DNA of 64,000 nucleotides from Streptomyces sp. NBC_00377 (lineage in GTDB: Bacteria; Actinomycetota; Actinomycetes; Streptomycetales; Streptomycetaceae): NCBI RefSeq assembly GCF_036075115.1, contig NZ_CP107958.1:1302001-1366000 (forward strand). Direction: 5' to 3'. Shown in pieces: positions 34,978 through 44,556 of this stretch. Positions within the stretch are counted from its first letter, which is position 1. Each line of letters begins with the position of its first letter. Under the pieces are notes generated by a model. It was not told where the DNA came from, did not search any database, and was given only the letters and a program-made list of their open reading frames with translations. Made by a program: the position numbers and the translations under genes.

Positions 34978-35823
34978 TCAGAGCATCTCCAGGGGCGTGG
35001 GCCCGCGGGGCGGCGGGAACGCCTCGTCGAGGGCGTCGAGCGCCTCGGTGGGAAGGTGGAGGTCCAGCGCGCCGCGGTTCTCCCGCACGTGGTCGGGTGA
35101 TCCGGAACGCGGGATCGCGGCCACCCCCTGTTCCAGCACCCAGGCGAGTGCCACCTGGGCCGGCGTTGCTCCGAGCGCCCGGGCCACGGCACCCAGAGCC
35201 TCGACCTTGAGCAGCCGCCCCTGCTCGATCGGGGAGTAGGACATGACCGTCACCCCGGCCTCACGGCACCAGGGGAGAAGATCCCACTCGATGCCGCGCC
35301 GGGAGAGGTTGTACAACACCTGGTCGACGGCCACGGCGTCGCCGCCGGGGAGGGCCGTCAGCTCGACCATGTCGGCGACGTCGAGATTGCTCACGCCCCA
35401 GTAACGGATCTTCTCCGCCTCCATCAGGTCGGTGAACCCCGCAAGGGTCTCCTCGAGCGGCCACCGTCCCCGCCAGTGCAGCAGGCAGAGGTCCAGCCGT
35501 TCCGTACGGAGCCGCCGCAGGCTGCCCTCGCAGGCGGCGACGGTGCCCTTCCGGTCGGCGTGGCGGGGCAGCACCTTGCTGACGAGGAAGACCTCCTCCC
35601 GGCGTCCGCGGAGGGCCTCCCCGACGAGCTCCTCGGCTGCGCCGTCGCCGTACATCTCCGCCGTGTCGACGACGGTCATACCCAGGTCCACGCCCAGCCG
35701 CAGCGCGGCGATCTCCTGTTCACGCCGGGCCGGGTCCTCGCCCAGGTACCAGGTGCCCTGCCCGAGCGCCGCGATCTCCTCACCGGTGGGGAGCGCGATC
35801 GTTCTGGCCGATTCCGCCGACAT
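34978..35823 (-). CDS. Aldo/keto reductase
   Basis: 281 residues. The (alpha/beta)8 AKR fold shows [20 protein letters not shown] (catalytic Asp and Tyr), [12 protein letters not shown] (Lys), [15 protein letters not shown] (His) and the NADPH-binding end [20 protein letters not shown]. It reduces aldehydes or ketones. The ATG at 35823 is preceded by GGGAGG; longer frames upstream are out of character. First gene of a two-gene operon with the FMN reductase. Confidence 0.92.
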   Translation of the reverse strand: MSAESARTIALPTGEEIAALGQGTWYLGEDPARREQEIAALRLGVDLGMTVVDTAEMYGDGAAEELVGEALRGRREEVFLVSKVLPRHADRKGTVAACEGSLRRLRTERLDLCLLHWRGRWPLEETLAGFTDLMEAEKIRYWGVSNLDVADMVELTALPGGDAVAVDQVLYNLSRRGIEWDLLPWCREAGVTVMSYSPIEQGRLLKVEALGAVARALGATPAQVALAWVLEQGVAAIPRSGSPDHVRENRGALDLHLPTEALDALDEAFPPPRGPTPLEML

Positions 35824-35999
35824 CTCGGGCCTCCCGTCCGCACGCGGATCCGTGTCACGCGCACCCGCACCGGGTGCCCAGGTCCGTGCCTCCCAGACAA
35901 CCGGTGTCGCATGCGCCGCAGAACGGTTCCGCCTCGAGCCGGCCGCGACATCTGCCGCAGCATCCGCTGAGACGCACGCTGCGTCGTCCGTAGGCAGCG

Positions 36000-36419
36000 T
36001 CGGACGTTCGCGTCCGGGACGGCCTGCCGCACCCCGGCGCCGAAGGCGGCGGACCCCAGGGCGGCAAGGGAGATGAGCGCGGCACCGAGCGCGGTGTCGA
36101 CCCCGACGCCGATCGGGTAGAGCCGGGCCCGCCGCGGATGGTCGGTGAGAAAGATCGCCCACGTCCCAATCGGCACCGTCCAGGTGTTTCCTGACAGCCT
36201 CGGCGATGTCGGAGACGTCGGCCTGCTCGCTCACGCTGAGCGGGACGGGGCGGTCATCGTGTCGACCTGCCACCCGGCCCGGTCACGGACTGCCCGGCGG
36301 AAATGGTCGGGCAACCGGGGGGCGAGAGCCCGGGCGATCTCCGACGGCAGACCGGTGCCGGCCGACAGCACGACACGCACGGATCTGCCGGAGGAGGTCT
36401 CGGGCACGTCAGTCGTCAT
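36000..36419 (-). pseudogene. Frameshifted gene of an actinobacterial conserved membrane protein
   Basis: An ATG at 36419 with GAAGG upstream starts a frame reading [20 protein letters not shown] and on to a stop at 36231. A second frame continues with [20 protein letters not shown], and a third with [20 protein letters not shown] and [17 protein letters not shown]. Strung together they match proteins I know of the form AGPGLPTEIAR ... DLVVYLTDLPRR ... ALISLPALG. At least two frameshifts separate the pieces, and the later transmembrane part is missing. 35824-36000 holds nothing else. Confidence 0.6.
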
Positions 36420-36560
36420 GACCACACCTTCGTGTGCGCCTCGCGCCGTGGCGGCCGCAAGGGACCGGCGAGCCGCGGGCGTCAGCCACCGCGCCCCGGC
36501 GCACACGCAGCGTCCGGGCCGCCGGCGCCTGACACGGGCGCTATGCCGAAGGACCCGGAG

Positions 36561-36941
36561 TCACCCGGCGGATTCGAGGGCCTGGGAGAAGTCCGTTCCG
36601 AGCTGCGACATCAGGTCGTCGAACTCCTTCTCGCTGATCGCCTCCCGGAGCACGGCCAGTACGGTCCGCACACCCCTGTCGGCTTCCTCCTCCTTGAGCA
36701 TGGTGCGTTCGGCCACGCGCCGCACACTGTCGTGGTGGCCGAAGCGCTCGATGCGGTCCGTGGTTCCCCTGCGCACCGCGTCCGCGAGGCCCTCGGGGAG
36801 CTCGGTGATCAGGTCCCTGGCCTCCCCGGGGCTCAGCCTGTGGGCCAGCGTCTCGAGCGTGGCCCAGGTCAGGTCTGCCGCCTCCTGCCGGCTCAGTCCG
36901 GTGCGCTCGGCGACGGTACGTGCGAATTCCTGCTCATCCAT
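36561..36941 (-). CDS. DUF2267 family protein (second of two)
   Basis: 126 residues, paralogue of the protein at 32688 with the same two-half design: [20 protein letters not shown] with [20 protein letters not shown], then [20 protein letters not shown] with [20 protein letters not shown]. Soluble and acidic; function unknown. AAGGAGG sits 8 bp before the ATG. It is flanked by the frameshifted gene and by 348 bp without a recognisable gene. Confidence 0.88.
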   Translation of the reverse strand: MDEQEFARTVAERTGLSRQEAADLTWATLETLAHRLSPGEARDLITELPEGLADAVRRGTTDRIERFGHHDSVRRVAERTMLKEEEADRGVRTVLAVLREAISEKEFDDLMSQLGTDFSQALESAG

Positions 36942-37289
36942 GCGTCGTCCTCCTTCGCTGCTGTGTTGCGACGAACGGCGCGGCCCCCTGCAAGCCTGCC
37001 ACGCCGACCCGGCCCCCGCCCGCGCACGGACGGCGGTGACCACGACCACCCACACCTTGGCGCCTCCGCGCTCCGTGGTGTGCAGGGCCTCGCCGGCCAG
37101 GTTGAGCTCGTCGTACTGCACACACAAGGGCCACGCCATGAGAGCGCCGACGTAGCCGAACTTGCGCCGCGACCGGTGGGGCAGCCCCAGCTGCGGGCCT
37201 GGGCCGAGTGCTGGGCCACGAAGGAGGTTTCGAGGTGTGAGCGGATCCGGGCGTGGAAACCCGAAGGGCCCCGACTCCAGGGAGGCGTC
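36942..37289. other. No gene recognised
   Basis: Intergenic space between divergent DUF2267 and aldehyde dehydrogenase genes. A minus-strand frame contains [18 protein letters not shown] and a hydrophobic VWVVVVTA, but has no start and no family I know. Confidence 0.5.
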
Positions 37290-38714
37290 ATGGACGCCCA
37301 TGTCACTGCCCAGGGAAGCCCCATCGCCACGGTCAACCCGTACACCGGTGAAAGGGTTCGTGAGTTCCCGGCGCTGAGCACGGAGGACGTAGGGCGCGCG
37401 ATAGACGCGGCGCACCGCAGCTTTCCGAACTGGCGTACCCGGTCGACGGCCGACCGGGGGGCCCTCGTGCAACGCGCCGGCCGGCTCATGAGGGAGCGCA
37501 AGGAGGAACTGGCCCACCTCCTGACCCTCGAGGTCGGCAAGCTGATCGACTCGAGCCGTGCGGAGGTCGACCTCGCGTCCGACATCCTCACCTACTACGG
37601 CGACCACGGTCCCGAGTTGCTGGAAGATCGACTCCTGCCGGTGCCCGAGGGCACGGCCGTGCTGGCGAACGAGCCGCTCGGTGTCCTTCTCGGTGTGATG
37701 CCGTGGAACTTCCCGCTGTACCAGGTGGTCCGATTCGCGGGCCCGAACCTCGTCCTCGGCAACACGGTCCTCCTCAAGCACGCGAGTAGCTGCCCCCAGT
37801 CCGCACTGGCACTCGAGCAGCTGTTCACGGACGCGGGTGTGCCGACCGGGGTCTACACCAATCTTTTCGTGCGGGGCAGAGACGTCGGGAAGATCATCGA
37901 TGACTCTCGTGTGCAGGGAGCGTCACTGACCGGAAGCGAGCGGGCGGGCGTGAGCCTGGGCGAGATCGCCGGCCGCAATGTCAAAAAGTCCGTCCTCGAA
38001 CTAGGTGGCAGTGATCCCTTCGTCGTGCTGGACGGTCACAACATCGCGCGCACCGTGTACGCCGCGTTCCTCGGACGGATGGGCAACACCGGGCAGTGCT
38101 GCGTGGCGGCCAAGCGCTTCATCGTCCTCGCCGACGTCTACGACGCCTTCCTCACCGGGCTGCGTGACCGGATGAGCGAGGTGCAACCGGGAGATCCGGC
38201 CGACCCCGCCACCACGCTCGGCCCGCTGTCCTCCGAGGCGGCGGCCGAACTCCTGATGGAACAGGTTCGTGACGCGGTGGACAAGGGAGCCACAGTGGTG
38301 CTGGGCGGCGGGCGGCCCGACCTGCCGGGCGCCTTCGTCGAGCCGACCCTTCTCACCGACGTCACACCGGACATGCGGGCCTACCGGGAAGAGCTCTTCG
38401 GCCCCGTCGCCACGGTCTACCGGGCCGCCGACGAGGACGAGGCCGTGGCACTGGCCAACACCTCCCCCTACGGCCTGGGAGGCGCGGTCTTCGCCGCCGA
38501 CCCGGAACGTGCTCGCGGGGTCGCGGACCGGCTGGAGGCAGGCATGGTGTGGATCAACCACCCGACTGCGTCCCGCCCTGAGCTGCCCTTCGGCGGCATC
38601 AAGCGCTCCGGCTACGGGCGCGAACTCGGCGACGTGGGCATCGTGGAATTCGCGAACCGCAAGCTCGTGCGCTACGTCGACGCCGACGCCCCGATCCAAG
38701 AAGTGCTGGGCTGA
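37290..38714 (+). CDS. Aldehyde dehydrogenase (succinate-semialdehyde dehydrogenase type)
   Basis: 474 residues. ALDH superfamily: [20 protein letters not shown], cofactor loop ([10 protein letters not shown]), catalytic Glu in [13 protein letters not shown], catalytic Cys in [29 protein letters not shown] and [14 protein letters not shown]. The pattern is that of NAD(P)-dependent succinate-semialdehyde dehydrogenases (GabD-like), though substrate cannot be settled by eye. GGGAGG precedes the ATG. Monocistronic; together with nearby reductases it may detoxify reactive aldehydes. Confidence 0.9.
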   Translation: MDAHVTAQGSPIATVNPYTGERVREFPALSTEDVGRAIDAAHRSFPNWRTRSTADRGALVQRAGRLMRERKEELAHLLTLEVGKLIDSSRAEVDLASDILTYYGDHGPELLEDRLLPVPEGTAVLANEPLGVLLGVMPWNFPLYQVVRFAGPNLVLGNTVLLKHASSCPQSALALEQLFTDAGVPTGVYTNLFVRGRDVGKIIDDSRVQGASLTGSERAGVSLGEIAGRNVKKSVLELGGSDPFVVLDGHNIARTVYAAFLGRMGNTGQCCVAAKRFIVLADVYDAFLTGLRDRMSEVQPGDPADPATTLGPLSSEAAAELLMEQVRDAVDKGATVVLGGGRPDLPGAFVEPTLLTDVTPDMRAYREELFGPVATVYRAADEDEAVALANTSPYGLGGAVFAADPERARGVADRLEAGMVWINHPTASRPELPFGGIKRSGYGRELGDVGIVEFANRKLVRYVDADAPIQEVLG

Positions 38715-39523
38715 CCTACGAGCCGGGCGGCCGCGCTCTCCTTGGCGAGTTGGGGTGTGGGAGCGGAACAGGCTGCGTTCGAGCGGCTACAGCAGCGGCT
38801 CGCCGGACGCGGGACGGCTCCCCCGGGCACCGCGGGAATGGCCGGCGCGCTTCGTGGCCTTCGCCCTGGTCGACCGAGGCGACGACCTGACCGGCCGGCC
38901 GTTCGGGCGGCGCTGGAGGCGTCGTTCGCGGACCGCGGCCTGGCGGCGCCGTTCACCGTTGACGCCGGATTGGCTGGCGTGGACGGCGGCCGGGGTGGAG
39001 GGGCTGTGGACACGTTCCCCGGCGCAATCCGGGGCATCGTCTCTTCTCTCGTACCCGTGGGGCGACCGGACCTGTGCATTCCTGACTCGCCAGACGCAGG
39101 CGTGGAGCCACCCGGTTCGTCACCCTGGGGAGTGCTCGAGACTCCCCATGTGCACCGGGGGGAACCCGGTCTGGGCCACCAGGTGCGGCCCCTGCCGCAT
39201 GGTCAGCCCGGCGCCTTCGGACAGGTCGGAGATCCATGGGGTCAGTCGGCGGCTCGGAGGTGCAGGCTGTGCCGACCCTCCTCGTCGTTCGGACCAGGGC
39301 GAGACGCTCGTCGGCAAGGCCGGCGAGGCACCCGCGCACGTCCTGCGTTCGTGGGTCGAGCAGGCGATGGCGGCCGGCGAACCACCGCAGGAGGGTGAAC
39401 ACGATGGACCACCGCGGCAGCCCCCGGAAGCGTAGAACAGAACTGCACCCGGCCGGTCCGCCGCGCCGGGTGAGGAAGGCGGTGCCGCGCCCGCAATCCG
39501 CGCATCGCGAGTTGGGAGGAACG
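38715..39523. other. Long stretch without a convincing gene
   Basis: Several open frames of 150-220 codons exist on both strands because of high GC, but none has a start site, domain or normal composition. One piece (FTVDAGLAGVDGG ... GIVSSLVPVGRPDLCIPD) and one on the minus strand (LTMRQGPHLVAQTGFPPVHM) look protein-like and could be decayed genes. Confidence 0.5.
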
Positions 39524-40183
39524 ATGCGGAACCGGACACTGAACAAGATCGGCACACGGCTGTTGCGTCTGCGCCACGACTCGTCGCACAGCTCACAGGA
39601 CCGGGCGACGCCGGCCGGCTACGGACTTGACCGCAGGCAGGTCGCCGAATTCGTCGCCGGCACGCTGGACGCGGAGGGCGAGGCGGCGCTCGCCCATCAG
39701 GTGGCGCGGCTGCTGCCCTTCCACTGGACCTGGCCCGGCCGGGTCGCGCAGGCGATGTCGCAGCTCACGAACCACTTCGGTGATCAGCGTGAGCTGATGG
39801 CCTGGCTGGATCGGCACCCCGGCCTGCCACGGCTGGTGGCCCGCCTGTACGTCTTCATGGGCCTCCTCGACCGGTACAGCGCGGCGCCCGCGGTCGTGAC
39901 CGCGATGCGTGAGTACCGGGAGGGGACACCGTATCCGCCGGGCCTGGAGCCCTACCTGGTGCCTGCCACCGATGACGACACCCTCGCGAGCATTGCTTTC
40001 AAGGTCGAGAAACTACTCGGCGAGGAGCGGACCCGGGAGGCCGTCGAACTGGCCCTGGCCACTGCGGCATGGCTGCAACAGATCGCGCCACGGGCGCGGG
40101 AACCCAGTCCTGAGGTCGGTGACTTGGACGAGCTGATGGGGCAGGCGCGGCAGGATATCGGGGCGGCAGCAGCCGACATCTGA
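39524..40183 (+). CDS. Hypothetical helical protein
   Basis: 219 residues; GGAGGA lies 4-5 bp before the ATG. It has a basic N-terminus (KIGTRLLRLRHDSSHSSQDR) and then mostly helices, including VAEFVAGTLDAEGEAALAHQ, LMAWLDRHPGLPRLVARLYV and VEKLLGEERTREAVELALAT. No signal peptide or membrane span. I do not recognise the family. Codon use is normal for the genome, and the next gene follows after 29 bp in the same direction, so they may be co-transcribed. Confidence 0.65.
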   Translation: MRNRTLNKIGTRLLRLRHDSSHSSQDRATPAGYGLDRRQVAEFVAGTLDAEGEAALAHQVARLLPFHWTWPGRVAQAMSQLTNHFGDQRELMAWLDRHPGLPRLVARLYVFMGLLDRYSAAPAVVTAMREYREGTPYPPGLEPYLVPATDDDTLASIAFKVEKLLGEERTREAVELALATAAWLQQIAPRAREPSPEVGDLDELMGQARQDIGAAAADI

Positions 40184-40212
40184 ACACGACTGTCTATGGG
40201 GCGGTGAACGGC

Positions 40213-40575
40213 ATGGCGGTGAAACTGAACGCGAGGGCGTTCAACCACGCAAGAAAACTGACCGAAGAGGGCCGGATCGTCCTGGACGACCGGGACGAGT
40301 GGAGCGAGCACCGGCCTTCGGCAGCGGACGAGAATGCCTACCTCGAGGAGCACGGATTCAACGAGTACGCGAGGTGGTACCTGGGCATCGATGACGAGAT
40401 GGGAGAAGAGACCAAGGGCCGGTACAAGTTCCCCTACGGCGATTTCGATCGTGTCCACCGCTGCGGTGTGCTCTCTGCCGAGGTACGCGCCGCACAGCAG
40501 AAATACGCGGACATCGAGAACGCCGCCGCGCACCTGCACGGACTGCTGGACGGCAGGCGGGCCGGGACCCGGTGA
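40213..40575 (+). CDS. Conserved hypothetical protein
   Basis: 120 residues, soluble and charged. FNHARKLTEEGRIVLDDRDE, ENAYLEEHGFNEYARWYLGI and GRYKFPYGDFDRVHRCGVL are distinctive, with many aromatic and acidic residues; I have seen this kind of protein in actinobacteria but know no function. A GTG three codons upstream (40204) is the alternative start; the ribosome-binding site is weak for both. Probably co-transcribed with the gene before it. The 297 bp after it contain only a short hydrophobic tail-like frame ending near 40723. Confidence 0.65.
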   Translation: MAVKLNARAFNHARKLTEEGRIVLDDRDEWSEHRPSAADENAYLEEHGFNEYARWYLGIDDEMGEETKGRYKFPYGDFDRVHRCGVLSAEVRAAQQKYADIENAAAHLHGLLDGRRAGTR

Positions 40576-40872
40576 CAGCGCCGGCAAAAGTGCACCCTCA
40601 CCCGGGCCCCCGGCGACGGGTCGCCCAGTGGCCCTGGGCGTCGCAGGGAGTGTGGTGATCGGCGGCGGGGCCGCTGCGGTGGCCGGAGCCGTCCTCATCG
40701 CCGGGTCGACCCGACCGTCATGAATCACGACTGCCGCGGCCGATGCCGGATCGGCCGTCACTTCCAGAGAGCCGGCAACGCGACTGCGACAACCCCGGCA
40801 CCTTCGCTCACAACCACTTCGAGGGCCGGGTGTGAGTCATGACCCGCACCCGGGCGAGGGCGGAACGCGGCG

Positions 40873-41535
40873 TCAGCCGCCGGCCACGGCGCGCACCGCC
40901 TCCTCGACCGGGGTGGACCCGCTGATCAGCTCGAGAATGCGCCGGGCGGTCCTGGGCTCGTGGAACAGGGCGGCGAGCACCGCGGCCACGTCATCGCGCG
41001 GCACCTGGCCGCGGTCGGTGTGCTCGGCGAGCGTGACGCGGCCGCTACCGGGGTCGTCGGTCAGCAGCCCCGGGCGCAGAATCGTCCAGTCCAGTCCCGG
41101 ACGGGAGGCGATGTCGGCGTCCGCCTCGCCCTTGGCCTTCAGGTAGGCGGCGAACACCGGGTCGGTGCCAGGCGGCGGCGGGCTGTCCACGCCCATCGCG
41201 GAGATCACCAGGAAGCGGCGAACCCCGGCGCGCTCGGCCGCGTCGGCAAGGAGGATGGCCGCGTTCCGGTCCACCGTCTGCTTGCGGGCCGCGCCGCTGC
41301 CCGGTCCGGCGCCGGCGGCGAACAGTGCCGCGTCGGCGCCGCCGAGGTGACCGGCCACCTCGTCCACCGAGGCGCGCTCCAGATCGCACACCACCGGTTC
41401 CGCGCCGTCCGCCCGCAGGTCGTCGGCGTGGTCCGGGTTGCGGATCAGCCCTGTGACGTTGTCGCCGCGCGCCGAGAGCAGCCGAGTCAGCCGGCGCGCG
41501 ATCTTTCCGTGTCCACCCGCGATCACCATGTGCAT
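40873..41535 (-). CDS. NAD(P)H-binding SDR-like protein
   Basis: 220 residues. Rossmann start MVIAGGHGKIARRLTRLL (GxxGxxxR-like), then VVCDLERASVDEVAGHLGGA, RRFLVISAMGVDSPPPPG and a LDWTILRPGLLTDDPGSGRV segment, the pattern of atypical SDRs such as NmrA/YwnB-type NAD(P)-binding proteins. Likely a redox-sensing or epimerase-like enzyme; the classical YxxxK is replaced by YLKAKGEAD. Monocistronic, ribosome-binding site weak. The 175 bp up to the UvrA-like gene are empty. Confidence 0.85.
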   Translation of the reverse strand: MHMVIAGGHGKIARRLTRLLSARGDNVTGLIRNPDHADDLRADGAEPVVCDLERASVDEVAGHLGGADAALFAAGAGPGSGAARKQTVDRNAAILLADAAERAGVRRFLVISAMGVDSPPPPGTDPVFAAYLKAKGEADADIASRPGLDWTILRPGLLTDDPGSGRVTLAEHTDRGQVPRDDVAAVLAALFHEPRTARRILELISGSTPVEEAVRAVAGG

Positions 41536-41710
41536 AAGGTCATTCTTGCCACAGGCAACCGCTCACGCCGGGCTGCGGGACTGCCGCGGCAGGTCGGGTC
41601 CCCCGGTTGCCGCAAAGTCGGCGTACTCGCGCACCGCGCTGGTGCGCGAGACCACCCGGCCACCGGGTCGCGCCGCAGGTGCTCGGGGATTCACGATCGC
41701 GCTTCTGTCG

Positions 41711-44179
41711 TCAGGAGCGCGCGAGCCGGGCCGCGAGATAGGGCGCGGTGGCGCTGCGGCGGGCCCTCGCCACCTTGGCCGGTGGGCCCGCCGCGACGAC
41801 CCGCCCGCCCGCGTCGCCACCGCCCGGACCGAGGTCGATGACCCAGTCGGCGGTGGCGATCGTGTCCAGGTCGTGCTCGACGAGGACGACCGTGTTGCCG
41901 GCGTCGACAAGTCGGTGCAGCTGTCGCAGCAGCAGCGCGATGTCCGAGGGGTGCAGCCCCGCCGTCGGCTCGTCGAGCAGGTAGAGCGCGTGCCCGCGGC
42001 GGGCTCGCTGCAGTTCGGTGGCCAGTTTGATGCGTTGCGCCTCACCGCCGCTGAGTTCCGTCGCGGGCTGGCCCAGCCTCAGGTACCCCAGTCCCACCTC
42101 GCGCAACGTCTCCAGACTGCGGGATGCGGCCGGGACGGCGGACAGGAATGTGGCGGCGGCGTCGACGGACAGCGCCAGTACTTCCGCGATGTTCTTGCCG
42201 CGGTAGGTGACTTCCAGCGTTTCGGCGTTGTACCGGGCGCCTTCGCAGGTCGGGCAGGGCGCGTAGGTGCCGGGCAGGAACAGCAGTTCCACCGCGACGA
42301 ATCCTTCGCCCTGGCAGGTCTCGCACCGCCCTTCGGGCACGTTGAAGGAGAACCGCCCGGCCGAGTAGCCGCGCGCCCTGGCTTCGTCCGTCGCCGCGTA
42401 CAGCTTGCGCACCGCGTCGAACATCCCGGTGTACGTGGCCAGGTTGGACCGGGGCGTTCGGCCGATGGGCCGTTGGTCGACCCGGACCAGCCGGTCGAAC
42501 GACTCGACCCCCGACGCGTCCTGGACGTCGACCTCCAGCTGCGCCTCGTCGGGTTCCTCGGGCACGAGTCCGAGGTGGCCGCGGACGACCTCGGCGAGCA
42601 CCTGCGTCACCAGTGTCGACTTTCCGGAACCGGACACGCCCGTCACCGCCGTCAGTACGCAGAGCGGTACGTCGACGGACACGTCGTGCAGATTGTGGCG
42701 GGAGACTCCGCGCAGGTGCAGCCAGCCGTGCGGTGTGCGCGGGCGGTGATCGAGCGGCTGGGCGCGTCCGAACAGGTACTGGCTCGTGGCCGACTCGCCG
42801 ACCCGCTCAAGGCCGGCGACCGGGCCGCTGTACAGCACGCGTCCGCCGCCCTCGCCCGCACCGGGGCCGATGTCGACCACCCAGTCCGCCCGCCGTACGA
42901 CGTCCATGTCGTGTTCCACGACGAACAGCGAGTTGCCCGCCGCCTTGAGGCGGTCCAGCACGTCCAGCAGCGGTTCCGCGTCAGCCGGGTGCAGGCCCGC
43001 GGAGGGTTCGTCGAGGACGTAGACGACGCCGAACAGCCCCGAGCGCAGCTGGGTGGCGATCCGCAGGCGCTGCGCCTCGCCCGGCGACAGGGTCGTCGAG
43101 CGGCGCCCGAGGCTGAGATATCCGAGGCCCAGGTCGAGCAGTACGTCGATCCGCGCGACCAGATCGCCGCAGATCCGGACCGCGACCTCGGTCGTCTCAC
43201 CGGAGCGGGCGGTCGACGTGGTGGCGTCGGCCTCGGACCGCCCCGCGACGGGCCGCAGCAGCGCCACGACCTCGGTGAGCGGCAGCGCGTTGATCTCGGC
43301 GATGGTACGTCCGGCGAAGGTCACGGCGAGCGCCTCGGGCCGCAGCCCGCTGCCGTGACAGGCGGGGCAGGGCACACTCCTGACGAACCGGAGCGCCCGT
43401 TCGCGCATCCTTTCGCTCTTGGAGTCGGCGAGGACGTGCATGACGTGCTTGCGGGCGCTCCAGAACTTGCCCTGGTAGCCGTAGTCGACGCGGTCCTCCT
43501 CCGGCTCGATGTACACGGAGGGCTGTTCGTCCGTGTACAGCAGCCAGTCCCGGTCCTTCTTCCTGAGCCTGCGCCACGGCCGGTCGATGTCGATCCCCAG
43601 ACCGTTCACGACACTGCGCAGGTTGGCGCCCTGCCAGGCGCCCGGCCAGGCGGCGATCGCCCCCTCGCGGATGGTCAGCGAGGGATCCGGGACGAGCAGG
43701 TCCTCGGCGACGTCGTGCACGACGCCCAGTCCGTGGCACTTGGGGCAGGCGCCGGCCGCCGTGTTGGGTGAGAACGACTCGGCTTCCAGCCGTGCGGCCC
43801 CGGGCGGATAGGTGCCGGCGCGGGAGTACAGCATGCGCAGCAGGTTGGACAGCGTGGTGATGGTGCCGACCGTCGAGCGCGAGCTGGGCGACCCGCGTCG
43901 CTGCTGAAGGGCAACGGCCGGTGGCAGTCCGGTGATTTCCTGCACGTGCGGTGCACCGACCTGTTGCAACAGCCTTCGGGCGTACGGTGCTACGGACTCG
44001 AAGTAGCGCCGCTGGGCCTCCGCGTAGAGCGTGCCGAACGCGAGCGAGGACTTGCCCGAACCGGAGACGCCGGTGAAGGCGACCATCGCGTCCCGCGGAA
44101 GGTCGACATCGATGTTCCGCAGGTTGTTCTCACTGGCGCCCCGGACATGCACGAAGGGGTCGGTCGCGTCTTTGTTCAC
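41711..44179 (-). CDS. Short UvrA-like ABC ATPase (UvrA2/DrrC type)
   Basis: 822 residues, shorter than the ~950-1000 of UvrA. Two ABC modules: Walker A FTGVSGSGKSSLAFGTLYAE (about 35-54) and VTGVSGSGKSTLVTQVL (about 513-529); signatures STTLSPGEAQRLRIATQL and TELSGGEAQRIKLATEL; Walker B VVYVLDEPSAGLHP and LYLLDEPTAGLHP. Zinc-type Cys pairs are at CPKCHGLG, CPACHGSG, CETCQGEG and CPTCEGA. The size and lack of room for the UvrB-binding domain fit the UvrA2/DrrC class, linked to resistance to DNA-binding drugs rather than core repair. It diverges from the MMPL exporter gene. Confidence 0.9.
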   Translation of the reverse strand: MNKDATDPFVHVRGASENNLRNIDVDLPRDAMVAFTGVSGSGKSSLAFGTLYAEAQRRYFESVAPYARRLLQQVGAPHVQEITGLPPAVALQQRRGSPSSRSTVGTITTLSNLLRMLYSRAGTYPPGAARLEAESFSPNTAAGACPKCHGLGVVHDVAEDLLVPDPSLTIREGAIAAWPGAWQGANLRSVVNGLGIDIDRPWRRLRKKDRDWLLYTDEQPSVYIEPEEDRVDYGYQGKFWSARKHVMHVLADSKSERMRERALRFVRSVPCPACHGSGLRPEALAVTFAGRTIAEINALPLTEVVALLRPVAGRSEADATTSTARSGETTEVAVRICGDLVARIDVLLDLGLGYLSLGRRSTTLSPGEAQRLRIATQLRSGLFGVVYVLDEPSAGLHPADAEPLLDVLDRLKAAGNSLFVVEHDMDVVRRADWVVDIGPGAGEGGGRVLYSGPVAGLERVGESATSQYLFGRAQPLDHRPRTPHGWLHLRGVSRHNLHDVSVDVPLCVLTAVTGVSGSGKSTLVTQVLAEVVRGHLGLVPEEPDEAQLEVDVQDASGVESFDRLVRVDQRPIGRTPRSNLATYTGMFDAVRKLYAATDEARARGYSAGRFSFNVPEGRCETCQGEGFVAVELLFLPGTYAPCPTCEGARYNAETLEVTYRGKNIAEVLALSVDAAATFLSAVPAASRSLETLREVGLGYLRLGQPATELSGGEAQRIKLATELQRARRGHALYLLDEPTAGLHPSDIALLLRQLHRLVDAGNTVVLVEHDLDTIATADWVIDLGPGGGDAGGRVVAAGPPAKVARARRSATAPYLAARLARS

Positions 44180-44411
44180 CCTTCCTGATTACCTGATCGC
44201 GCCGGGAACCGCGCGACAGGCGCCGTCACCGAGCCCGCTCACACGAGCGGGATGACGCCTCGGCGCGGACCCTCACGGTCCAGGTGCTCGAAGCCGCGGG
44301 CTGCGCAGCTCGCCCCGCCGGGCAGGGCCGAGGCTGCTTTGCGGAAGACGCGACGCTCCGCCACCGGCCCGGATTCGCCCGCCCTGCGCGTCCGCCGGAG
44401 GCGGGCGACCG

Positions 44412-44427
44412 TACTCCCCGGGGAGTA
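44412..44427. promoter_or_regulatory. Perfect 16-bp palindrome TACTCCCCGGGGAGTA upstream of the MMPL gene
   Basis: Centred about 138 bp before the MMPL ATG; a degenerate second copy (CCCCCGGGAGTAC) lies at 44445-44457. A likely operator, most plausibly for the response regulator at 48062. The rest of 44180-44556 shows no gene. Confidence 0.55.
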
Positions 44428-44556
44428 ACGGACCCTTCCCGCCACCCCCGGGAGTACCCACGAACTCGCCCTCCCGCGCGACGAATCCGTCTCCGCGCGC
44501 CGGAATCCTGGTGTGTGCCAGCCAGCCGGAAGTTCGGACGAGGGGAGGGCCCCGAC

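Noticed and set aside
36561..37781. 406-codon minus-strand frame extending the second DUF2267 protein
   Set aside because: Only the last 126 codons, starting after AAGGAGG at 36941, have family character; the extension lies opposite the dehydrogenase gene.
38742..39398. 218-codon frame after the aldehyde dehydrogenase gene
   Set aside because: No ribosome-binding site, and composition shifts to Arg/Gly/Pro-rich halfway. Only isolated protein-like pieces.
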